From positions 1 to 64,000 of the forward strand of contig JADGRQ010000024.1 in assembly GCA_017880775.1 (NCBI GenBank): a DNA stretch of 64,000 nt, in the 5' to 3' direction. Under the pieces are notes generated by a model, which saw only the letters and a program-made list of their open reading frames with translations, was not told where the DNA came from and did not search any database. The DNA comes from Burkholderiales bacterium (lineage in GTDB: Bacteria > Pseudomonadota > Gammaproteobacteria > Burkholderiales > SG8-39). Below are positions 20,581-28,983 of this stretch, one piece after another (position 1 is the stretch's first letter; every line of letters starts with the position of its first letter). The position numbers and the translations under genes were made by a program.

Positions 20581-21225
20581 TCATGCAGCGAGAAGCGCGG
20601 CCAACGATTGCATGTCGTTGAAAACCGTCGCGCCCTCGGCCCGCAGCGCCGCCGGGTCCGAATGCGCGCCGCCTGCGTAGCCGAACACCTGCATTCCCGC
20701 CGCGACCGCGGCGCGCACGCCCGTCGTGGTGTCTTCGATCACCACGCATCGAGACGGAGAGGCGCCCATCGTCCGCGCCGCATGCAGGAACAAATCTGGA
20801 GCCGGCTTCGGCTTTGCGACATCCTCCGAGCTGAACATGTTGCCTTCGAAGAGCGGCAGCAGGCCTGCGGCACGTAGCGAGACGCGCATGCGTTGGCGTG
20901 TGCTGTTCGATGCCACGCAGAATGGCCGACCGATTCGGCCAATCAGTTCGCGTATGCCGTCGATCGCGCGGACCTCGTTTCCCAGTGCTGCGAAAAGCGT
21001 GGTGTCCCAGCCGGCTGCGAAATCTTCCGGCAGGTCGCGGCCGAACATTTCGGCGGCCAAGGCGAGACAGCCCTCGCGCGTCCGCCCGACGAACTTCCGC
21101 ATGACTTCGTCGGTGGAGAGTGCAAGGCCGAGTGCACTCAGGCACTCGGCGAGCACCCGGTTGGCGATCGGCTCCGAGTCGATCAACACCCCGTCGCAGT
21201 CGAAGATGACGAGTTCGCGTGTCAG
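20581..21225 (-). CDS. HAD-superfamily phosphatase (beta-phosphoglucomutase/GPH-like), CTG start proposed
   Basis: The frame encodes LVIFDCDGVLIDSEP (DxD nucleophile motif), ASNSTRQRMRVSLRAAGLL (motif II Ser), KPAPDLFLHAARTMG (Lys) and CVVIEDTTTGVRAAVAAGM (acidic motif). This is a complete HAD subfamily I phosphatase of about 214 residues. The only standard start is a GTG at 21189 inside the DxD motif, which would delete the catalytic Asp residues. No ATG, GTG or TTG lies in frame upstream as far as I checked (about 180 bp). The best candidate is a CTG at 21225 that overlaps the stop of the preceding GNAT gene as CTGA, with GGAA about 9 nt upstream. The coordinates use that CTG. Confidence 0.72.
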   Translation of the reverse strand: MTRELVIFDCDGVLIDSEPIANRVLAECLSALGLALSTDEVMRKFVGRTREGCLALAAEMFGRDLPEDFAAGWDTTLFAALGNEVRAIDGIRELIGRIGRPFCVASNSTRQRMRVSLRAAGLLPLFEGNMFSSEDVAKPKPAPDLFLHAARTMGASPSRCVVIEDTTTGVRAAVAAGMQVFGYAGGAHSDPAALRAEGATVFNDMQSLAALLAA

Positions 21226-21662
21226 AGCGCACGTTCCATGAACACGCTGAGGCCGCTCGGCGCGTAATCGCCGAACGCGGGAATCGCGCGATAGCCCGCG
21301 CGCTCGTAGAGCCGCAGCGCTTCGGGCTGGCGGATGCCCGTTTCCAGGCGGGCGAGAGCGAACCCCTCCTTGCGGCCCAGTTCCTCGAGATGCCGAAGAA
21401 TGCGCTCCCCGATGCGCCTGCCTCTGTTTCCTGGCCGCACGAACATGCGCTTCACCTCGATGTACTCGCGGCCGCGCCTCACGATCGCGCCGCAGCCCAG
21501 CACCGACCCTTCGGCCCGCGCGACGACGAACGTGACTTCCGGCTGGAGGAGTACCTCGGCGCTCAACAGGTGATTCTGTTCGGGCGAGTACAGGGCGCTC
21601 AGATAACCGTCGAGCTCGGCGATGAGGACTGCCGTGGGCGTACGGAACTTGGCGAGGGTCAC
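21222..21662 (-). CDS. GNAT family N-acetyltransferase
   Basis: A protein of 146 residues. YIEVKRMFVRPGNRGRRIGE is the acetyl-CoA-binding motif A (R/Q-x-x-G-x-G/A), preceded by VLGCGAIVRRG and followed by ARLETGIRQPEALRLYERAG, the usual GNAT beta6-beta7 region. The substrate is unknown. Its stop overlaps the proposed CTG start of the HAD gene. The oxyR gene ends 24 bp upstream on the same strand. Confidence 0.88.
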   Translation of the reverse strand: MTLAKFRTPTAVLIAELDGYLSALYSPEQNHLLSAEVLLQPEVTFVVARAEGSVLGCGAIVRRGREYIEVKRMFVRPGNRGRRIGERILRHLEELGRKEGFALARLETGIRQPEALRLYERAGYRAIPAFGDYAPSGLSVFMERAL

Positions 21663-21685
21663 GGTCGATCGAGTTTAGCGCGCCA

Positions 21686-22591
21686 CTACTGGATCTTCGT
21701 CACGCGAGGCAGATCGCAAGCCAGCACCGCCTTGCGCAGCGCCTCGATCGCCTGCGGCCGCGGAAAGCTCTTGCGCCAGGCGAGCACCACGCGCCGCTGC
21801 GGCACAGGCCGCGCGAATGGACGCACGCGAATCAGGTCGTCGGCACCGCCGACCGATGTGCTCGGCAGCACCGTCACCCCTACGCCCCCTGCGACCATCT
21901 GGCGGATGGTCTCGAGCGATCCGCCCTCCACCGTCCTCTGCAGGCCGGACTTGCGCTGCAGCGACGTGCATACGTCGAGGACCTGATCGCGAAAGCAATG
22001 CCCGGTTCCGAGCAGCAGCAGGCTTTCCTTTTTCAGCTCGTCCCCGGTAATGGTTTTCCTCTTCTCCCACGGATGGCCATGCGGCATCGCGACCAGGAAA
22101 GGTTCGTCGTACACCGGCCGGACTTCCACGCCAGGCTCGTCGAACGGCAGCGCGACCACGATCACGTCGACCTCGCCCTGCTTGAGGGACGCGGCAAGCT
22201 TGTGGGTGTAGTTCTCCTGGATCAGCAGTTGCATTGAAGGCGCTGCCCGGCGCAGGATCGGGATCAGCTTGGGCAGGAGGTAGGGCCCGACGGTGTAGAT
22301 GGTTCCCAGCCGCAGCGTGCCGGCGAGCGGGTCGCGCCCGGCGCTGGCAAGCTCCTTGATGCGCGCAGCCTCCTCGAGGACGCGCTGGGCCTGTTCCACC
22401 ACCTGCTGCCCGGTCGCGGTCACCGTCACCTCGCCGGCGCCGCGCTCGAACAGCGCGACGCCCAGCTCTTCCTCGAGCTTCTTGATTGCAACCGACAGCG
22501 TCGGCTGGGAGACGAAGCACGAATCCGCAGCACGGCCGAAATGCCGCTCGCGCGCAACCGCGACGATGTAACGCAATTCCGTCAGGGTCAC
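21686..22591 (-). CDS. oxyR: Hydrogen-peroxide-responsive LysR regulator OxyR
   Basis: A LysR-type regulator of 301 residues. The wHTH is at 1-60, with TELRYIVAVARERHFGRAAD and SQPTLSVAIKKLEEELG. The two redox cysteines are at positions 199 and 208 in GTGHCFRDQVLDVC, the same numbering and spacing as E. coli OxyR, which is strong support for the peroxide-sensor assignment. It starts with GTG at 22591 and overlaps the preceding hydrolase by 4 bp (GTGA). The usual target genes (katG, ahpC) are not in the window. Confidence 0.9.
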   Translation of the reverse strand: MTLTELRYIVAVARERHFGRAADSCFVSQPTLSVAIKKLEEELGVALFERGAGEVTVTATGQQVVEQAQRVLEEAARIKELASAGRDPLAGTLRLGTIYTVGPYLLPKLIPILRRAAPSMQLLIQENYTHKLAASLKQGEVDVIVVALPFDEPGVEVRPVYDEPFLVAMPHGHPWEKRKTITGDELKKESLLLLGTGHCFRDQVLDVCTSLQRKSGLQRTVEGGSLETIRQMVAGGVGVTVLPSTSVGGADDLIRVRPFARPVPQRRVVLAWRKSFPRPQAIEALRKAVLACDLPRVTKIQ

Positions 22592-23331
22592 CGTAGCGCC
22601 CCGATGAACGCGCGTATCGCGGCGGCGAGTTCCTTCTCATGACCGATGTAGAAATGATCGGCGCCCGCGATCCTCACCTGCTTTGCGCCCTCGATGCCGC
22701 TCAGCGTGAAGCGGCGCCGCCAGTCGGCGCGCATCACCTGCGGCAGGTCGTGCTCGCCGTAGAGATCGAGCACCGGCACCTTGACGTTGCCCATGTTGCC
22801 GTATCCGCCGGTGAGCCCCATGCAAATCCAGGCAGCGAATGGCGGATTTTCCGTTTTCTCGAAGTAGACGTTGCTCATCCACGAGCCCATGCTGTGGGAC
22901 AGAAGCACCACCTTGCGGTGGCCCTTGTCCGCGAGCCAGCGCGCGCCGGCGCGGATCCGCTCCACCGCTTCCGGAAACAGGGCCGGAAAATAGTCCTCGA
23001 CCGTAGCGGCCGCTCCCGCCACCGGCATCTGGATCGAAAGCGTGGTCAGTCCGGATTCGGCCAGACTCACGCGCAGCACACCGATCACACCGTGGTCTGG
23101 GTGCACGCCTACGCCGTGGATCAGCAGCACCGCAGCCTTGGAACCCGGCGTCTCAGCGTAGAGCCCGAGGAAGTCACGCCGGCCCGGCGATTTGATTGTG
23201 ACCGCATCGCCGACCACCAGCGAAGGCACGATCTCGCTCGCCCAGCGCTGTTCGCGCCCGTAATCCTGCGCGGCGGCGACAGGGGCGAGCGCAACGCACG
23301 CGGCGAGCGCGATTCCGGCCGAGTATTTCAT
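22588..23331 (-). CDS. Exported alpha/beta hydrolase (DUF3530-like)
   Basis: A protein of 247 residues with a signal peptide (MKYSAGIALAACVALAPVAA), so probably periplasmic. AAVLLIHGVGVHPDHGVIGV is the oxyanion-hole region, VVLLSHSMGSWMSNVYFEKT the nucleophile elbow (Ser in SHSMGS), LDLYGEHDLPQV the acid loop and IAGADHFYIGHEKEL the catalytic His region. The substrate is unknown. It overlaps the APC permease (ATGA) upstream and oxyR downstream (GTGA), forming a tightly packed three-gene unit. Confidence 0.82.
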   Translation of the reverse strand: MKYSAGIALAACVALAPVAAAQDYGREQRWASEIVPSLVVGDAVTIKSPGRRDFLGLYAETPGSKAAVLLIHGVGVHPDHGVIGVLRVSLAESGLTTLSIQMPVAGAAATVEDYFPALFPEAVERIRAGARWLADKGHRKVVLLSHSMGSWMSNVYFEKTENPPFAAWICMGLTGGYGNMGNVKVPVLDLYGEHDLPQVMRADWRRRFTLSGIEGAKQVRIAGADHFYIGHEKELAAAIRAFIGALR

Positions 23332-24680
23332 CCGGAGCGTCCCATGCCGCGCCGCGCGGCGAGGTAGAGCGGGATGCCGACCGCCATCACTGCGATTCCG
23401 GCCAGCACGGCGACGCCGAAAGCCACCGCGAAACGGACGTAGTTGATGCTCGAGTACAGCATGTATGCGCACATCGCGCAGAACAGGATCGGCACCAGCG
23501 GATAGAGCGGCGTCCTGAAACCCGCTGGCGTGCCGTCACGCAGCCGAAACACGAACAGCGCCACGCCGCACAGCAGGAAGAATGTCCAGAACACCGGCGC
23601 GGTGTACGCCACCATCGCCGAAAAGCCGTCCGGCGTGAACGCGCTGGCGAGGATCAGCGCGATAGCGACGGCGCATTGCGCGACAAGCGCATTGGCCGGC
23701 GTGCTGCCCGATGCACGCCAGTCGCCGAGCACCCGGAACATGCCAAAGTCGCGCCCGAAGGCGAAGCTGGTACGGGCCCCGGTGAGGATCGCGGCATTCA
23801 TGGTCGTGAGCGTCGCGAGGCAGACGATCAGCGCGATCACCACGGCGCTCCCTTCGCCCGCCGCCACCCGCATCACGTCCGCAGCCACCGCCTTCGAGCC
23901 GCGCATGCCGTCGATGCCGAGCGCCCTCAGATAGGCGAGATTGACCACCAGGTAAAGCAGCGTGATCAGCGCGATTCCGCCGATCAGGATGCGGACCATG
24001 TTGCGGCGAGGATCGCGCACCTCGCCGGCGATATATGCGGCCTCGTTCCAGCCGCCGTAGGTGAGCAGCACGAAGATCATCGCCAAGCCGAAATCGCCGC
24101 TCATCGGCTTGGGCGCCGCCGGGACCGGCGCCGGCGCGGCGATGCCCGCGATCGCGATCGCGGCCAGACCGATGATCAGCGCAAAGCTCATCAGCGACTG
24201 CAGGGCCTTGCTTTGCGGGGTGCCGGCGAGATTGAGCGCCGTGAGCGCGAGCACGCCGAGCGTCGCGTAGATGGCGCCGCCGTGCGCACCAAGCGGCAGG
24301 ATCTGCTGCGCGTAGTCGCCGAATACGAACGACACCGCGGCGATTGCACCGGTCTGGATCACGGTCATGCGCGACCACGCGAACACGAAGGCGGTACCCG
24401 GGCCATAGGCGCGGGAAAGAAAGCGGTACTCGCCGCCGGTCTCCGGAAACCGCCCGGAGAGCTCGGCATAAACCAGCGCGCCGCACAGCGAAGCGATCCC
24501 GCCGAATACCCAGGCAAGCAGGAACTCGCCTCCGCTTGCGCTGCTTCCGGCGACGATCGAAGGCGCCTTGAAGATGCCGGCGCCGATCACCATGCCGACG
24601 ATCAAGGCGACGCCGTCGCGCACCGAGATCAGCTGTTGCGGCACCGGGGCCGGGAGTTTGTGCGGTTCGTTCAATTGCAT
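23328..24680 (-). CDS. APC-superfamily amino acid permease
   Basis: A protein of 450 residues with 12 predicted membrane segments. GVALIVGMVIGAGIFKAPSI in TM1 holds the substrate-binding GAGIF unwinding, and YAELSGRFPETGGEYRFLSR follows TM2-3. LMSFALIIGLAAIAIAGIAA and LTYGGWNEAAYIAGEVRDPR (TM6 region) are typical. It probably takes up an amino acid by proton coupling. Its stop overlaps the start of the periplasmic hydrolase by 4 bp. Confidence 0.9.
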   Translation of the reverse strand: MQLNEPHKLPAPVPQQLISVRDGVALIVGMVIGAGIFKAPSIVAGSSASGGEFLLAWVFGGIASLCGALVYAELSGRFPETGGEYRFLSRAYGPGTAFVFAWSRMTVIQTGAIAAVSFVFGDYAQQILPLGAHGGAIYATLGVLALTALNLAGTPQSKALQSLMSFALIIGLAAIAIAGIAAPAPVPAAPKPMSGDFGLAMIFVLLTYGGWNEAAYIAGEVRDPRRNMVRILIGGIALITLLYLVVNLAYLRALGIDGMRGSKAVAADVMRVAAGEGSAVVIALIVCLATLTTMNAAILTGARTSFAFGRDFGMFRVLGDWRASGSTPANALVAQCAVAIALILASAFTPDGFSAMVAYTAPVFWTFFLLCGVALFVFRLRDGTPAGFRTPLYPLVPILFCAMCAYMLYSSINYVRFAVAFGVAVLAGIAVMAVGIPLYLAARRGMGRSG

Positions 24681-24686
24681 CCTCTT

Positions 24687-25562
24687 TCAGGGTTGGCGCC
24701 GCGCAGTCCATGCGATGCGGCGGCTGGTTTCGCCATCGGATACGAGCACTTCGCCGCGCAAGGTATCACCATCGATCTCGCCGCGAAACAGGTGGTTCCA
24801 GCCGTGCCCGCCGACCGCAGCAGTGATCGCAAGCTTGATTTCGCGGCCGCGCAGACGGGTGCCGCGGACGACGACGTCATGGCCCTGCACCTGCACCGCA
24901 ACTTCCAGTTGCTGAAGCCTTTGGCCGATGCTGAACTCCCAGCGCCCGCCGTGTTCGCCCAACTCGCTCACCCAGCGGCCGCGTGCATCGGCCGGAACCA
25001 GCCACAGCGAGATTTTCGAGCGGCCGTCGCGGCCGACACTCTTGTCCGGCACCCGCAGCTCCTGCGTCTCGTCGGCCTGCCAGTCACCCATGTCCCAATC
25101 GTGCGAGACGATGCGCGTGCCCGGCGCGAGCGCGAGCAGCCGCGGGCGCAGCTTGAGGTTCACCTCCGGCAACAGATACATCGTGATCACGCTCGCCCCC
25201 GACAGGTCGGCATCAAACAGATCCTGCGTGAGGAAGTTCACGCGGTCGGAAACGCCCGCAGCCTGCGCGTTCGCCAGGCTGCGCGCGATCAGGCTCGGAT
25301 CGATCTCGATTCCGGTGCCGTGCGCGCCGTACTTCTGCGCCGCGCGGATCACGATGCGCCCGTCGCCCGAGCCGAGATCGATCAGCCGGTCGCCGGGCCC
25401 CACCTCGGCGATGCGCAGCATGCGCTCGACGACTTCGTCCGGCGTGACCACGAACGGTACGGTGCCGTCGTCCCACGCCCAGCTCTGTGCCACCGCCGTG
25501 GCGGCCGCAAGCAGCAGGGCGACCCCGGCGATGCGGCGGGAAACGGAATGCAACAATGACAT
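24687..25562 (-). CDS. Exported SAM-methyltransferase-fold protein
   Basis: A protein of 291 residues. MSLLHSVSRRIAGVALLLAA with a following AQSWA looks like a cleavable signal peptide, so the product may be periplasmic. The SAM motif is DRLIDLGSGDGRIVIRAAQK, then GIEIDPSLIARSLANAQAAG and DADLSGASVITMYLLPEVNL. A C-terminal beta-rich part (about 190-291, with EFSIGQRLQQLEVAVQVQGH) is not part of the methyltransferase core. How SAM would be supplied outside the cytoplasm is unclear; the signal could instead be a membrane anchor. It ends 6 bp before the APC permease gene begins. Confidence 0.78.
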   Translation of the reverse strand: MSLLHSVSRRIAGVALLLAAATAVAQSWAWDDGTVPFVVTPDEVVERMLRIAEVGPGDRLIDLGSGDGRIVIRAAQKYGAHGTGIEIDPSLIARSLANAQAAGVSDRVNFLTQDLFDADLSGASVITMYLLPEVNLKLRPRLLALAPGTRIVSHDWDMGDWQADETQELRVPDKSVGRDGRSKISLWLVPADARGRWVSELGEHGGRWEFSIGQRLQQLEVAVQVQGHDVVVRGTRLRGREIKLAITAAVGGHGWNHLFRGEIDGDTLRGEVLVSDGETSRRIAWTARRQP

Positions 25563-25602
25563 CGGGATTCTGCGCGTCGAACAAAGCGCGCATGGTAGCC
25601 GA

Positions 25603-25608
25603 TACAAT
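25603..25608 (+). promoter_or_regulatory. Candidate -10 box of tRNA-Arg
   Basis: TACAAT 10 bp before the first base of the tRNA. No convincing -35 element was recognised at 17 bp. Confidence 0.4.
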
Positions 25609-25618
25609 GGCGACCCGC

Positions 25619-25694
25619 GCCCCGGTAGCTCAGTGGATAGAGCAGCCCCCTCCTAAGGGGCAGGTCGGACGTTCGATTCGTCTTCGGGGCGCCA
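25619..25694 (+). tRNA. tRNA-Arg (anticodon CCU)
   Basis: A full cloverleaf can be drawn: acceptor 25619-25625 with 25684-25690 (one G-U pair), D stem GCTC/GAGC, anticodon stem GCCCC/GGGGC around CTCCTAA (anticodon at 25652-25654), variable AGGTC, T stem 25667-25671 with 25679-25683 and loop TTCGATT. The discriminator is G and CCA is encoded. It decodes AGG. Its 3' end is 13 bp from the stop of the broken fabI on the other strand. Confidence 0.96.
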
Positions 25695-25707
25695 GAAGGG
25701 TCCGACC

Positions 25708-26536
25708 TCAGGCGATGATGTGCAGCCCGGCATCGACGTAGATGACATCGCCCGTCATGCCGCTGGAGGCACCGCCGACCAGGAAGGCGACGACCGCGGC
25801 CGATCTCGCCGATGTCGACGAGGCGCTGGCCCGGGGAGCGGGTGACCGCCATGTCGATCAGTTCGTCGAAGTGGTCTATGCCGCTGGCGGCGCGGGTCCG
25901 CAGCGGGCCGGGCGACACCGCGAACACGCGGATCCGGCGCTCGCCCAATTCCCTGGCCAGGTAGCGTACCGATGCCTCCAGGGCCGCCTTGACCGGGCCC
26001 ATCAGGTTGTAGTTGTCGATCACCTTGTCGGCCCCGTAGTAGGTCATGGTGATCAGGGCGCCGCCGTTCACCATCAAAGGCTCGGCATGGTGCGCCATGT
26101 CGATGAACGAATGGCAGGAGATCTGCATCGCCTGCAGGAAGCCGGACTGCGAGCAATCCACGACGCGCCGGCGCAGGTCATCGCGCGGGGCGACGGCGAT
26201 CGAATGGATCGCGAAGTCGAGCCCGCCTCAGTCGTCGCGAATGCGGTTGAACACAGCCTGCATCTGGCCCGGCTGGGGGACGTCGAGCGGCATCAGGATC
26301 GACGAATCGATCTGCCGGGCGAGCGGTTCGACGTACTTCCTCGCCTTGTCGTTGAGGTAGGTCAGCGCGATTTCCGCGCCGAACGCGCGCAGCTTGGTGG
26401 CGCAGCCGAAGGCGATGCTGTCGGCGTTCGCTACGCCGATGACGAGGCCGCGCTTGCCCTTCAGCATATCGCCGACGCGCGTGTTCTCGTCCCAGACTTT
26501 CGGCAGCCGATCAACGGACTTCGGATCGGTGAACAT
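25708..26536 (-). pseudogene. fabI: Enoyl-ACP reductase FabI-like gene, broken by a nonsense codon and a frameshift
   Basis: Three segments in order give a FabI-like SDR of about 275 residues. Segment 1, from 26536, is the N-terminus with GKRGLVIGVANADSIAFG (NADH site). It ends in an in-frame TGA at 26228-26230 where the family would have Trp (RDD-stop-GGLDFAIHSIA). Segment 2 continues in the same frame with the active site Tyr-x6-Lys (YNLMGPVK) and ends near 25800. Segment 3 runs in a different frame: AVVAFLVGGASSGMTG and a stop at 25708. One extra base in the GGCCGCGG stretch near 25800 explains the shift. It ends the phaJ-pta, ackA, DUF3141 run. Two lesions suggest real decay, but sequencing error cannot be excluded. 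Confidence 0.85.
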
Positions 26537-26574
26537 GGAGGCTGCTCTTGGAACGGGAGTAGGGAACCGCCGGA

Positions 26575-28959
26575 TCAGGCCCGGGACTGCAACCGCCGTG
26601 CGGTCCCGGGCGTCGCCGCGAGTTCAAGCGTTTCCCGGATCCGGTCATACATATCGCGCGTTTCGTCGCTCATCTCCTCCAGCGCCCCGACCACGTGTTC
26701 GCACTGTCCGATGGCGCGGGCGCGGTCCTTGGCGTCCGGAATCAACCGTGGCAGCGTGGCCAATGCCTGTTCGGGCTCGAATTCGACGATCATGCTTTGC
26801 TGGTGGATGATCCGTGTGCGCGTGGCTTCGTCGAGCTTGTCGAACGGATCCTGCTTCGTGAGCACTTCATTGGCGCGCTCGAGCCGGTCGCGGCGCACCG
26901 ATTTGCGGGCACGAGCCAGCAGAATCAGCATGCGGACCACGGCCACCGCGTAGTTCCCCCGCGTGATCTGCGCCAGAGCTTGTACGACTTCGGTGACCGA
27001 GCGCAGATCGGTGCCGGGGACCTCGCTGGTCCGGCGTGGTTGGGGTGCGGCGAGGCCGCGCATCAATGGCGAGGAGTAGACCGCGTAGAACCAGGTTTCC
27101 ACCATGCCGTCGCGCATGTCGCGCGCGTGATCGAACCATCCGGTGATCAAATCGGCGACCGTTTTTTCCCATAGGTAGAAGGGATTGCTGGACGCGGCGT
27201 CGATGCGATTGACGCGCACGGTTTCGGCCGCCGCGGCGACCGGCGCCATGAGAGGGTTGCGGTCGCTCAGCAGGCTGCGTTGGACCCGCAGCGGCTGCAT
27301 ATCGGCATGCAGGCGGGCGGTGGCGCTGTTGCTCAACGCGCGAACCAGCGGCCGCGCGGCCAGATTGTAGAACTCGGCGCCCAGTTGCGAAAGGCGGGCC
27401 ACCGCGGCGAACGGCGCCTCGTCGTCGCGGCCTTCGCCCAGCGCGAGCAGGTCTTCGATCGAGCGCTCCGCGAAGTCTACGGTGAAGCGCTTGTCGAGCC
27501 CCTCGCCGGTTTCCTCCTCGATCTTCATCTCGTAGAGGCCCGGGGCCATCGCCTCGATGGCCTTGAGTGTAGAGACGATTTCTTTGTGCTCCTTGTTGGC
27601 CACCGCGGAGGAGACGAAGATCCCCAGGTGCCCGACACTGTCATGCACCGTGTACACGATCCGCTGCCCGCGCGCCTTGATCTCCTTGACGCTGGAATAG
27701 ACGTCGGCGATCCAGTTCAGGGCCTGCGCCGGCGGGGTGATGTTGTCCCCGTGCGAGGCGAAGACGATGACCGGCGCGCGGATGTTGCGCAGGTCGACGT
27801 GCATGCGGCTGTCGAGCTGCGCGCCGCCGCGGGCGAGCCGGTTGCCGACGAACAGGTTCTCGACGATCCAGCGGATCTCGTTTTCATTCATGAAGTAGAA
27901 GCTCGACCACCAGCGCTCGAACTCGAGGTAACGCGCGGCCTCCTGTTCGGGTTTGGCGAACACGTCGTAGTATTTCTTCCACAGGCTGTTGCCGGGATTC
28001 AGGTTCTCGAAGTTGGACACCAGGTTCGCGCCGTCGAATTCCCCGTTGCCGAGGTCCGCGAGCAGCAGCGCCGGGACCACGCCGCCGGACAGGCCGCCGA
28101 GATAGCGCATCGGATTCTTGCCGCGGGTGCCCGACCAGTAGGACAAGGGCGCGCCGTTGATCACCACCGGACCGGTGAAGTCCGGGTTGGTCGCGGCCAG
28201 CAGCATTGCCGCCCAGCCGCCCTGGCAGTTGCCGATGATGACCGGCTTCGGGCTGTCTGGATGCCGCTTGCGCACCTCGCGCGCAAACTGGGCCTCGGCG
28301 CGCGTCACGTCGGCGGGCGTCTGCGTCGCCGTCGGGTGCGTGGTGAAGATGCAGAAGTAGACCGGATGCCCCGCATGCAGTGCGACGCCGACCTCGCTTT
28401 CGTTCTTGAAGCCGCCGATGCCGGAGCCGTGGCCGGCGCGCGGATCGATGATGATGTAGGGGCGGGCGTTATCGCGCAGCTTGACCCCCGCCGGCGGGCG
28501 GATCTCCACCAGCGAATAGTTGACCGGCTGTTCCAAGGTGGCGCCGTCGACGACCACGTCGTATTCGAATGCGAGAACCGGCCGGCCGCCTTCGTGTTCA
28601 TAACGCAGGAAATTGTTCCCGCGCCGCCGCAGAACGTCCATGAAGAGCACCCAGCGCTGGTAGACGTCGACCAGATAGTTGGGAAAATCGGCAGGCTGCA
28701 GTTGCGCGAAGATTTTCTTGGCGGCTTCCGCGGCCTCCGCCCGGCGCTGGTCGAGTTCGTTCAGGCTTCGCTGCGCGGCCTGCGCGTGAAGGCCGGCGAC
28801 CTGCATCACGTCCGTGACGTGGCTTGCCGCGTAGCCGGCTCCGGAGCTCAGGTTGTCGATGGCCCGCTTGAGGTCGGCGGCGCTCGCGATTTTGTCGGGA
28901 CTGAGCAGGTCGTTGGCCGATGAGCGAACGACAGGGCTTGGAATTGCTCGGGTGTTCAT
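26575..28959 (-). CDS. DUF3141 protein (PHA-synthase-like alpha/beta hydrolase)
   Basis: A protein of 794 residues. The N-terminal 130 residues are helical with a CoA-independent look. The alpha/beta hydrolase core has KPVIIGNCQGGWAAMLLA, whose GxCxG nucleophile matches the cysteine lipase box of polyhydroxyalkanoate synthases. VFASHGDNITPPAQALNWI gives the Asp and VHDSVGHLGIFVSS the His. The C-terminal 300 residues are helical. The cellular role of the family is not established, though its partners (acetate kinase, phaJ-pta and FabI) suggest acyl-CoA or acyl-phosphate turnover. The gene is 24 bp downstream of ackA and 38 bp upstream of the fabI remnant. Confidence 0.88.
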   Translation of the reverse strand: MNTRAIPSPVVRSSANDLLSPDKIASAADLKRAIDNLSSGAGYAASHVTDVMQVAGLHAQAAQRSLNELDQRRAEAAEAAKKIFAQLQPADFPNYLVDVYQRWVLFMDVLRRRGNNFLRYEHEGGRPVLAFEYDVVVDGATLEQPVNYSLVEIRPPAGVKLRDNARPYIIIDPRAGHGSGIGGFKNESEVGVALHAGHPVYFCIFTTHPTATQTPADVTRAEAQFAREVRKRHPDSPKPVIIGNCQGGWAAMLLAATNPDFTGPVVINGAPLSYWSGTRGKNPMRYLGGLSGGVVPALLLADLGNGEFDGANLVSNFENLNPGNSLWKKYYDVFAKPEQEAARYLEFERWWSSFYFMNENEIRWIVENLFVGNRLARGGAQLDSRMHVDLRNIRAPVIVFASHGDNITPPAQALNWIADVYSSVKEIKARGQRIVYTVHDSVGHLGIFVSSAVANKEHKEIVSTLKAIEAMAPGLYEMKIEEETGEGLDKRFTVDFAERSIEDLLALGEGRDDEAPFAAVARLSQLGAEFYNLAARPLVRALSNSATARLHADMQPLRVQRSLLSDRNPLMAPVAAAAETVRVNRIDAASSNPFYLWEKTVADLITGWFDHARDMRDGMVETWFYAVYSSPLMRGLAAPQPRRTSEVPGTDLRSVTEVVQALAQITRGNYAVAVVRMLILLARARKSVRRDRLERANEVLTKQDPFDKLDEATRTRIIHQQSMIVEFEPEQALATLPRLIPDAKDRARAIGQCEHVVGALEEMSDETRDMYDRIRETLELAATPGTARRLQSRA

Positions 28960-28983
28960 GGCGATTCTCCGTGTTTGCTTGTG

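Noticed and set aside
25619-26536. tRNA-Arg with adjacent broken fabI as an integration (att) site
   Set aside because: No repeat of the tRNA 3' end and no integrase gene was seen nearby.
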